DNA of 64,000 nt, taken from positions 2,838,001 through 2,902,000 of the forward strand of contig NZ_LR743507.1 in assembly GCF_902712855.1 (NCBI RefSeq), read 5' to 3'. Below are positions 15,335-22,620 of this stretch, in pieces. Numbering within the stretch: the stretch's first letter is position 1; every line of letters starts with the position of its first letter. A program made the translations under genes and the position numbers. This DNA comes from Variovorax paradoxus (GTDB lineage Bacteria > Pseudomonadota > Gammaproteobacteria > Burkholderiales > Burkholderiaceae_C). Under the pieces are notes generated by a model. It saw nothing but the letters and a program-made list of their open reading frames with translations. It was not told the origin of the DNA and did no database searches.

Positions 15335-16273
15335 ATGAAGAACAAGCTCCTCGCCCTTGCTGCAGCCGCCGTGTCGCTGGCCGCCGCACTCTCGCTTCCG
15401 GCGCACGCCCAGGCAGTGGCCGACGGGTCGCGCGAACATCCGCTGCGCGTGCTGCTGATCCCGGCCGACGGCGGCACCGAGTCGGGCACCAAGGCCGACT
15501 ACGCGCCGGTGTTCAACGCCATCACGCGCACCACGGGCCTCAACTTCGACCTGAAGGTCGGCCAGTCGTACGGCGCCGTGGTCGAGGGCATGTGCAACCA
15601 GCTCGCGGACATCGCCTTCTTCGGCCCCGTCTCGTATGTGCAGGCCCACAAGCGCGGCTGCGCGCAGCTGCTGGCCGTGGGCGTGGAGAAGGGCGCCTCG
15701 GTGTACTACGCCGGCATGTTCGCCAAGGCCAACGCGCCGATCGCCGGCATCAACGACGTGAAGGGCAAGCGCGTGGCCTTCGGCGACGTCAACTCGGCCT
15801 CGAGCTTCACCTTCCAGGTCGCGATGCTGATGGACGCCGGCATGGACCCGGCGAAGGACCTCTCGGCCATCCGCATGACCGGCAGCCACGCCAGCAGCCT
15901 GGCCGCGCTGGTGCAGGACCAGGTCGACGTGGCCTCGCTCTCGTTCGATTCGTACGAGAAGGCCGTGAAGCAGGGCGCCGTCGATCCGAAGACGGTGAAG
16001 GTCATTGCCAAAAGCATGGCCATTCCCTACCCGCCGCTGGCGCTGAACTCGAAGCTGCCCGAGCCGCTGAAGGCGAAGCTGAAGGACGCCTTCCAGACCG
16101 TGAACAAGGCGCCCGGCGTCACGCCCGACATGATCCGGGGTTACGGCGGCGGCAAGATCGACGGCTACGACACCAGGTTCTCGGAAGACGAGTTCAACGT
16201 CGCCGCCGAGAAGCTGGGGCTGCTCACCGACGAGGTCAAGGGCCGCATCCTGGCCAAGGCCGCACAGCGCTGA
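15335..16273 (+). CDS. phnD: Phosphonate/phosphite-binding periplasmic protein
   Basis: A 312-residue receptor with a signal peptide ending near 'LPAHA-QAVAD'. Family features include 'LRVLLIPADGG' at the start of the mature chain, 'ADIAFFGPVSYVQAHKRG', 'VAFGDVNSASSF' and 'VASLSFDSYEKAV'. It delivers phosphonate-type ligands to the PhnE/PhnC membrane complex encoded 12 bp downstream. The upstream spacer carries palindromes and the AAGGAA ribosome site. Specificity (aminoethylphosphonate, other phosphonates, phosphate esters) cannot be read. Confidence 0.93.
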   Translation: MKNKLLALAAAAVSLAAALSLPAHAQAVADGSREHPLRVLLIPADGGTESGTKADYAPVFNAITRTTGLNFDLKVGQSYGAVVEGMCNQLADIAFFGPVSYVQAHKRGCAQLLAVGVEKGASVYYAGMFAKANAPIAGINDVKGKRVAFGDVNSASSFTFQVAMLMDAGMDPAKDLSAIRMTGSHASSLAALVQDQVDVASLSFDSYEKAVKQGAVDPKTVKVIAKSMAIPYPPLALNSKLPEPLKAKLKDAFQTVNKAPGVTPDMIRGYGGGKIDGYDTRFSEDEFNVAAEKLGLLTDEVKGRILAKAAQR

Positions 16274-16284
16274 GCACGCACGCC

Positions 16285-17109
16285 ATGCTGAAGTTCGAAT
16301 CGGTCGCCATGCGCTATGCCGACGGCACGCAGGCGCTCGGCGGTGTCTCACTTCAGGTGCCCGCGGGCCAGTTCTGCGTGGTGCTGGGCTCGTCGGGCGC
16401 AGGCAAGTCGACGCTGCTGCGCATGGCCAACGGCCTGGTGAAGCCCACGCAGGGCACGGTGCAGGTCGAGGGCGTGCGCATCGCGGCCGATTCGCTGTCG
16501 CGCATCCGGCCGCGCATCGGCATGATCCACCAGCAGTTCAACCTCGTGCTGCGCTCCACCGTCGCCCAGAACGTGCTCGCGGGCGCGTTGCCGGGCATGC
16601 CGACCTGGCGCGCGCTGCTGGGCCTCTTCAGCGACGTTGCGCGGCGCAAGGCCTGCGAGCTCGTCGAATCGGTGGGCTTGCAGGAGCAGCACCTGCTGCG
16701 CCGCGTGAGCGAGCTGTCGGGCGGGCAGCAGCAGCGCGTGGGCATCGCGCGCGCCTTCATGCTCGACCCGCCGCTGGTGCTGGCCGACGAGCCCGTGGCC
16801 AGCCTCGACCCGCGCACCAGCCACGACGTGCTCGCGCTCCTGCGCACGCAGGCGCGCGAGCGCGGCACCACGGTGCTGTGCAGCCTGCACCAGATCGAGC
16901 TGGCCTGCGAGTTCGCGGACCGCATCGTCGCGCTGCGCCACGGTGAGGTGGTGTTCGACGGCGCGCCCGGCGCCTTCGATCCGACGGTCTTCGATGCGAT
17001 CTACGGCCGCGCGCCCGCTGCGGCGGCACCCGGACGCCCCGAGGTCCACGGGACCGAGCCCGAGGCCGTGCTGCCGCTGCACACCGGCGTGCTGGAGCTT
17101 GCGCCATGA
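16285..17109 (+). CDS. phnC: Phosphonate ABC transporter ATPase
   Basis: A 274-residue ABC ATPase. Walker A is 'GSSGAGKSTLL', Q-loop 'MIHQQFNLV', signature 'LSGGQQQRVGIARA', Walker B 'LVLADEPVASLDP' and switch His in 'CSLHQIELA'. The 'SLHQ' and 'FNLVLRSTVAQNVLAG' features match PhnC. It couples ATP hydrolysis to import through PhnE. The gene is 12 bp after phnD and overlaps phnE by 4 bp. Confidence 0.95.
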   Translation: MLKFESVAMRYADGTQALGGVSLQVPAGQFCVVLGSSGAGKSTLLRMANGLVKPTQGTVQVEGVRIAADSLSRIRPRIGMIHQQFNLVLRSTVAQNVLAGALPGMPTWRALLGLFSDVARRKACELVESVGLQEQHLLRRVSELSGGQQQRVGIARAFMLDPPLVLADEPVASLDPRTSHDVLALLRTQARERGTTVLCSLHQIELACEFADRIVALRHGEVVFDGAPGAFDPTVFDAIYGRAPAAAAPGRPEVHGTEPEAVLPLHTGVLELAP

Positions 17110-18104
17110 GCCGCCCGGCTTCCGCATGGAACCTGCCGCGTCCCTACGGCGCGCGCAGCCTGGCGGTGCTGCTCGCGGTGCTGGTGATCGGCTTCTTCGC
17201 CGGCCAGCGCGTCGAGATGGGCCGCATGCTCTCGCTGACCGGCGAAGGCGTGCTCGCGGCGGTGGGGCTGCGGGAGCAGTCGCAGGTGCTGTCTGGCCTG
17301 GGCACGATCGCGCGCTCGCTCTTTCCGCCGCAGATTTCTGAGCGCACCGAGACCGCGCGCATCGAGGACTTCGACCGCAACCGCCTGCCGTGGTTCTCGC
17401 ACCTGGAAACCGTCGAGGTGCGCGAGCCCAAGCTCAACCCGCAGACGCTGCAGATGGAAGAGGTGGTCGACACGCGCGAGCTGCTGGTGGAGCCGCTGGG
17501 CTACCTGTGGCACGTGGCGGTGAAGATGCTCGAGACCTTCGAGATCGCCATCTGGGCCACGCTGCTGGCCATCGTGCTGAGCGTGCCGCTGGCCTGGTTC
17601 AGCGCGCGCAACTACACGCCGAACCGTGCCGCGTACGGGCTGGCGCGCGGCATCGTCGGCATGTTCCGCGCGGTGCCCGAGCTGGTGAGCGCGCTGTTCC
17701 TGGTGCTGGCCTACGGCTTCGGCCCCATTGCCGGCGTGCTGGCGCTCGCACTGCACTCGGCGGGTTTCCTGGGCAAGTTCTACGCGGAGGACATCGAGAC
17801 CGCCGACGACAAGCCGCAGGAGGCGCTGCGTGCCATCGGCGCCAACAAGCTCAAGGTGATGCGCTTCGCGGTGCTGCCGCAGGTGATGCCGCAGTTCATC
17901 GCCTACACGCTGTACGTGCTCGACCGCAACGTGCGCATGGCCACCGTGGTGGGCCTGGTGGGCGCGGGCGGCATCGGCCAGGAACTCAAGGGCCGGTACG
18001 ACATGTACAACTACGCGCACGTCGGGACGATCCTGATCGCGATCTTCCTCACCGTGCTGGTGCTCGACCGCCTCGCAGCCCGCCTGCGCAGCCGCTATGC
18101 CTGA
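17106..18104 (+). CDS. phnE: Phosphonate ABC transporter permease
   Basis: A 332-residue inner-membrane permease. An N-terminal membrane segment ('SLAVLLAVLVIGFFAG') is followed by a long periplasmic stretch (about 40-135), then the transport core with about five more segments. The coupling-loop 'EALRAIGANKLKVMRFAVLP' motif is present. It shares ATGA with phnC. No phosphonate-degrading enzyme (PhnX, PhnA, C-P lyase) follows, so the degradation genes, if any, are elsewhere. Confidence 0.93.
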   Translation: MSRPASAWNLPRPYGARSLAVLLAVLVIGFFAGQRVEMGRMLSLTGEGVLAAVGLREQSQVLSGLGTIARSLFPPQISERTETARIEDFDRNRLPWFSHLETVEVREPKLNPQTLQMEEVVDTRELLVEPLGYLWHVAVKMLETFEIAIWATLLAIVLSVPLAWFSARNYTPNRAAYGLARGIVGMFRAVPELVSALFLVLAYGFGPIAGVLALALHSAGFLGKFYAEDIETADDKPQEALRAIGANKLKVMRFAVLPQVMPQFIAYTLYVLDRNVRMATVVGLVGAGGIGQELKGRYDMYNYAHVGTILIAIFLTVLVLDRLAARLRSRYA

Positions 18105-18262
18105 GCCCTGATCTCTCCGCGCCGAAGCGCCCGCACGACGGGCTGCCGGGCGCGCCGCATTCTTCGTTTCTCCTGCCGGCCGGCGCAACCCCGAGGGGAC
18201 TGCGCGGCCCCGCTTCGCCCGTCGTTCGTCCCACGTCTTCTCTTCGATCAAAGGAAATTGTC

Positions 18263-18469
18263 ATGACTCCACGTGCCTCCCGGAATGGCTTCGCCGCAAA
18301 GGCTGCGGCCGGCGTCCTCCTGTGCCTGAGCCTCGCCGCCTGCGGTGGTGGCGGCGGCGGTGGCGGTGGCGGCCTGCCGATGCTGCCGCCCACCGGCACC
18401 ACGCCGCCGGCCACCGCGCCGCAGCAGCCCGACCAGCCGGCGGTGCCGGCACTGAAGTGCGCGCCCTGA
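18263..18469 (+). CDS. Tiny poly-Gly lipoprotein
   Basis: A 68-residue protein: signal sequence with lipobox 'LSLAAC', then directly after the Cys an unbroken run of about ten Gly, followed by a Pro/Thr-rich tail ending 'VPALKCAP'. AAGGAA precedes the ATG. It lies between phnE and the phospholipase C gene, same strand, and may be transcribed with the latter. A flexible Gly linker after a lipid anchor is common for surface lipoproteins but I know no function for this one. Confidence 0.7.
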   Translation: MTPRASRNGFAAKAAAGVLLCLSLAACGGGGGGGGGGLPMLPPTGTTPPATAPQQPDQPAVPALKCAP

Positions 18470-18550
18470 TCCGCATCCGGAACGCACTGCAGCCCCATCG
18501 ATACGTCCTCCATTTCCTCACCGTCCAGTCCTCGCGTTGAAAGCATTCCA

Positions 18551-20803
18551 ATGAACCACACCAACCGTCGCGATTTCTTCCGCAAGTCGGCCGGCGCCGT
18601 CGGCGCGGCCTCGGCCCTCAGCATGCTGCCGCCCGTGATCCGCAAGGCCCTCGCGGTCGAGGCGGCCGTCGACACCGGCACCATCAAGGACATTAAGCAC
18701 ATCGTGATCCTGATGCAGGAGAACCGCAGCTTCGACCACTACTTCGGCACCCTGCGCGGCGTGCGCGGCTTCGGCGACCGCTTCCCGATCCCGCTGGCCA
18801 GCGGCAAGCCGGTGTTCTTCCAGGCGAATCCGGCGGGCGGCCAGGACATCCAGCCCTTCCGCCGCGATTCCCGGGTCAGCAATGCGCTGATCGGCTCGGG
18901 CGCACCGCACAACTTCCCCGACCAGCAGGCGGCATGGAACCAGGGAAAGATGGACCGCTGGATCCAGTTCAAGAACCAGGTGACGATGGGCTACTACCTG
19001 CGCGACGACATCCCGTTCCAGTTCGCGCTGGCCGATGCCTTCACGCTCTGCGACGGCTACCACTGCTCCATCCTCACCGGCACCGACCCGAACCGCATCG
19101 TCTTCTGGTCGGGCTCCAACTTCAACCCGGAGCTGCGCAAGAAGGGCATCAACAGCACGGACACCGATTCCGAGCCCGTCAACTCGCGCTGCTGGCCCAG
19201 CCCGTCGAACTGGGTCGCAGGCAGGGCGCAGCAGGCGGACGGCACCGGCCAGAAGGACCCGGTCTCGGGTGCCTACAACTACAAGTACGTCAACAACTCG
19301 TTCAAGTGGGACACGCTGCCCGACGTGCTGCAGAAGGCCGGCATCAGCTGGCACATCTACCAGAACATGAACAACAACTGGACGGGCGCCATGAACGGCT
19401 GCCTGGCCTTCGAGAGCTTCCGCACCGCGCAGCCGGGTTCGCCGATCTACGAGCACGGCCTGACGGGCGGCCCCGCGGCGGCCGACGGCGCCGTCAACTT
19501 CCTCGCGCAGCTCCGGCAGGACGTGCTGAACGACACGCTGCCGCAGGTCTCGTGGGTGCTGCCCACGCAGGCACTGGCCGAGCATCCCGGCAGCAGCGAA
19601 GGCGTGGCGGGCGCGGCGGACTTCATCTCCGACGTGCTGGGCGCGCTCACGGCCAACCCGGCGGTGTGGAGCAAGACGGCGCTGTTCGTGACCTTCGACG
19701 AGAACGACGGCTTCTTCGACCACGCGGCCATGCCGGCGGTGCCGTCCTATGACGCCAGCGGCAACCTGATGGGCAAGTCGACCGTGCCGCTGGATGGCGA
19801 GTACTTCGACGCATCGGTGGGCAGCTACCTGAGCGCCGCCGACACCACCACCGGCAAGATCCGCCCCTGGGGCCTGAGTTCGCGCGTGCCGATGTACGTG
19901 GTGTCGCCGTGGAGCAAGGGCGGCTGGGTCAACTCGCAGGTGTTCGACCACACCTCGATGGCGCGCTTCCTGGAGCAGCGCTTCGACATCACCGTGGACG
20001 CCATCAGCCCGTGGCATCGCGCGGTCAGCGGCGACCTCACCTCGTGCTTCGACTTCGTCAACCCGAACAACCCGGTGGTTCCCTCGCTGCCCGACACGAG
20101 CAACTACGCCGCGATCAACGCACAGCAGCGGTTGCTGCCCACGGCGCCGGTCACGACCGCGCCCGCCACGGTGCAGCCGCTGTACCAGGAGACGGGCACG
20201 CGCTATTCGCGTGCGCTGCCCTACGAGCTGCACACCAGCGCGCGGGTGGAGCCGCGCGGTCTCGTGCAGCTGATCTTCGCGAACACCGGCAAGCAGGGCG
20301 CGGTGTTCCATGTCTACGACAAGCTGCACCTCGACCTCATTCCGCGACGCTACACGGTCGAGGCCGGCAAGCAGCTCTCCGACTACTGGAACGCAGGCAC
20401 CGCCGACGGCGGCAAGTACGAGCTGTGGGTCTACAGCAGCAACGGCTTCGTGCGCGTGTTCAAGGGCGATGCGCTCGCCGCCGACGCGGCCGCCTTCAAG
20501 CCGGAGGTGCAGGTCTGCTACGACCCGGCCGCGGGCGACGTCTACGTGAAGGTGCACAACACCGGCACCGCGGCCGGCACCGTGTCGGTCAAGCCCAATG
20601 CCTACCGCACCGACGGTCCCTGGACGCTCGATGTGGCGGCCGGCGACACCGGCATGCTGCACTGGGCCCTGGGCGACACCGGCCACTGGTACGACTTCAC
20701 CGTGAGCGCCGCCAACTTCGAGCGCCGTTTCTCGGGCCGCGTGGAGAACGGCAAGCCGAGCGTGAGCGATCCCGCCATGGCGCTGCACCTCGGTGCGGCC
20801 TGA
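18551..20803 (+). CDS. plcN: Phosphocholine-type phospholipase C, Tat-exported
   Basis: A 750-residue member of the acid phosphatase/phospholipase C superfamily, close in size to PlcN/PlcH. The N-terminus 'NRRDFFRKSAGAVGAASAL' is a twin-arginine signal. Catalytic-domain marks are 'HIVILMQENRSFDHYFGTLR' (nucleophile region), 'DPNRIVFWSGSN' and 'LFVTFDENDGFFDH'. Two C-terminal beta domains follow (about 540-740), typical of bacterial phospholipase C. It releases phosphorylated headgroups from phospholipids, which fits the phosphorus-scavenging setting. The exact headgroup preference is not certain. Confidence 0.88.
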   Translation: MNHTNRRDFFRKSAGAVGAASALSMLPPVIRKALAVEAAVDTGTIKDIKHIVILMQENRSFDHYFGTLRGVRGFGDRFPIPLASGKPVFFQANPAGGQDIQPFRRDSRVSNALIGSGAPHNFPDQQAAWNQGKMDRWIQFKNQVTMGYYLRDDIPFQFALADAFTLCDGYHCSILTGTDPNRIVFWSGSNFNPELRKKGINSTDTDSEPVNSRCWPSPSNWVAGRAQQADGTGQKDPVSGAYNYKYVNNSFKWDTLPDVLQKAGISWHIYQNMNNNWTGAMNGCLAFESFRTAQPGSPIYEHGLTGGPAAADGAVNFLAQLRQDVLNDTLPQVSWVLPTQALAEHPGSSEGVAGAADFISDVLGALTANPAVWSKTALFVTFDENDGFFDHAAMPAVPSYDASGNLMGKSTVPLDGEYFDASVGSYLSAADTTTGKIRPWGLSSRVPMYVVSPWSKGGWVNSQVFDHTSMARFLEQRFDITVDAISPWHRAVSGDLTSCFDFVNPNNPVVPSLPDTSNYAAINAQQRLLPTAPVTTAPATVQPLYQETGTRYSRALPYELHTSARVEPRGLVQLIFANTGKQGAVFHVYDKLHLDLIPRRYTVEAGKQLSDYWNAGTADGGKYELWVYSSNGFVRVFKGDALAADAAAFKPEVQVCYDPAAGDVYVKVHNTGTAAGTVSVKPNAYRTDGPWTLDVAAGDTGMLHWALGDTGHWYDFTVSAANFERRFSGRVENGKPSVSDPAMALHLGAA

Positions 20804-20828
20804 GTTCCAACCTCTTCGCGACACCACC

Positions 20829-22580
20829 ATGAAACACAAGCGCGCAAGGCGCGGCGCAGCCCTGCTCGGGCTGGCCGCGGCGCTCGGCACCGCGGCCGGC
20901 ATCGGCCACGCCCAGACCACCACCTGGGACCCGGTCAAGTCGAACCTCGGCATCGGCACGGGCACCGGCAACACCGGCGTCACCGGCACCAACAACCAGG
21001 CGCTGGGCACCGGCACCGGCAACAACGTCAGCACCAATTTCAACCTGGCCATCGGCGACGGCGCGGGCGTGGGCGTGAGCGGCGGCAACGCCAACCAGGC
21101 CATCGGCTTCCAGGCCGGCGACAACGTCAAGGGCGGCTGGAACCAGGCCATCGGCCGCAGCGCGGGCGACAACGTCACCGGCGATCACAACAACGCCATG
21201 GGTTTCCATGCGGGCAGCGGCGTGACGGGCTCCGACAACAATGCGATGGGCACCAACGCCGGCATGAACGTCGTCGGCAGCAACAACGTGAGCCTGGGCA
21301 ACGGCGCGGGCAACAACGTCAGCACCAACTGGAACCTCGCCATCGGCGAGGGCGCGGGCACCAACGTGTCGGGCAAGAACGCCAACCAGGCGATCGGCTA
21401 CTACGCGGGCACCAACGTGGTCGGCGGCTGGAACCAGACCATGGGCCGCAGTGCGGGCGAGAACGTCACCGGCGACTACAACAACTCGACCGGCTACGCC
21501 GCCGGCCAGTTCGTCACCGGCAACCGCAACGACGCCACCGGCAGCAATGCGGGCCAGCACGTCACGGGGTCCGACAACGAGGCCTACGGCACCAGTGCCG
21601 GCAGCAACGTGACGGGCAACGCCAACCAGGCCTACGGCAACGGCGCGGGCAGCAACGTGAGCGGCAGCAACAACATCGCATCGGGCCAGGGCGCGGGCAC
21701 GGGCGTGACCGGCTCGGGCAACCAGGCCACCGGGCTGATGGCCGGCGCGCAGGTCGCCGGCAACAACAACGTCGCGCTGGGCCAGGCGGCCGGCGGCGGC
21801 GTGCAGGGCAGCCAGAACCTGTCGTTCGGCAATGCGTCGGGGCAGGCGGTGGTCGGCAACGGCAACCTGGGGCAGGGCAACGGTGCCGGCCAGCACGTGA
21901 ACGGCGACGGCAACATCGCCATCGGCAACGACGCGGGCGTGTACGTGAACGCCAGCCAGAGCATCTCGCTGGGCACCGCGTCGCGCGCCAGCGCGGACAG
22001 CGCCATCGCGCTCGGGAGCAACGCCACGGCCGCGCATGCCAACAGCGTCGCGCTGGGCGCGGGCAGCGCGACCACGCGCGGTGCGCAGGCCGCGTACACG
22101 GCCATCGGGCTGGCGGGCGTGCAGTCGTCCGTGGGCGAGGTGGCGCTGGGCAATCGCCAGCTGACGGGCGTTGCACCGGGCAACGCCGCCACCGACGCCA
22201 CCAACGTCGGCCAGGTGCAGGGCATGGTGAAGGACGGCGTGGCCACGGCCAACGCCTACACCGACACCGTGGCTGCCCAGGGCCTGCCGCTGGGCAAGGC
22301 CTACACCGACATCACGGCCGCACGGCTGCAGGGCCAGATCGACGACAACGCGCGCCGTGCCTACGCCGGCATCGCGGGCGTCGCCGCCATGGAAGCCGCG
22401 CCGATGGTGCCGGGCAAGCTCAGCTATGCCGTCGGCCTGGGCAACTACCGCAGCGAAAGCGCGCTGGGCGGCTCGCTGCGCCATACCTCGCAGGACGGCC
22501 GCTACAGCGTCACGCTGGGCGTGGGCGCCACCAGCACCGGCGTGGTGACGCGAGTGGCGCTGACCGGCGTGTTCGACTGA
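20829..22580 (+). CDS. Trimeric autotransporter (YadA-type) with 16-residue head repeats
   Basis: A 583-residue surface adhesin candidate. The signal peptide ends about residue 29. Residues ~48-370 hold about 20 repeats of 16 (sometimes 17) residues of form '..V.G..N.A.G..AG', then three classical 14-residue units ('SISLGTASRASADS'). The stalk/neck motif is 'RQLTGVAPGNAATDATNVGQV'. A YadA anchor ('GKLSYAVGLGNYRSES', 'YSVTLGVGATSTG') ends in 'TGVFD', without the usual terminal aromatic. No clear Shine-Dalgarno is seen; it lies 25 bp after the phospholipase gene and may be co-transcribed. Adhesion is inferred from the family. Confidence 0.88.
   Translation: MKHKRARRGAALLGLAAALGTAAGIGHAQTTTWDPVKSNLGIGTGTGNTGVTGTNNQALGTGTGNNVSTNFNLAIGDGAGVGVSGGNANQAIGFQAGDNVKGGWNQAIGRSAGDNVTGDHNNAMGFHAGSGVTGSDNNAMGTNAGMNVVGSNNVSLGNGAGNNVSTNWNLAIGEGAGTNVSGKNANQAIGYYAGTNVVGGWNQTMGRSAGENVTGDYNNSTGYAAGQFVTGNRNDATGSNAGQHVTGSDNEAYGTSAGSNVTGNANQAYGNGAGSNVSGSNNIASGQGAGTGVTGSGNQATGLMAGAQVAGNNNVALGQAAGGGVQGSQNLSFGNASGQAVVGNGNLGQGNGAGQHVNGDGNIAIGNDAGVYVNASQSISLGTASRASADSAIALGSNATAAHANSVALGAGSATTRGAQAAYTAIGLAGVQSSVGEVALGNRQLTGVAPGNAATDATNVGQVQGMVKDGVATANAYTDTVAAQGLPLGKAYTDITAARLQGQIDDNARRAYAGIAGVAAMEAAPMVPGKLSYAVGLGNYRSESALGGSLRHTSQDGRYSVTLGVGATSTGVVTRVALTGVFD
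21021..21602 (+). repeat. Internal 291-bp tandem duplication in the autotransporter head
   Basis: The six-unit block starting at 21021 (NNVSTNFNLAIG) is repeated starting at 21312 (NNVSTNWNLAIG); unit order and the 17-residue variants match in both blocks. The period is 291 bp (97 residues). It is a higher-order repeat on top of the 48-bp basic unit. Confidence 0.75.
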
Positions 22581-22620
22581 ACGGCGCCGCACCGCAACGC
22601 GCGGCGGTGGGCGGCCGCGC

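Noticed and set aside
20970..21960. Regular ~48-bp repeats as a possible CRISPR array
   Set aside because: The repeats are in frame, encode a YadA-type head, and lack constant repeats with unique spacers.
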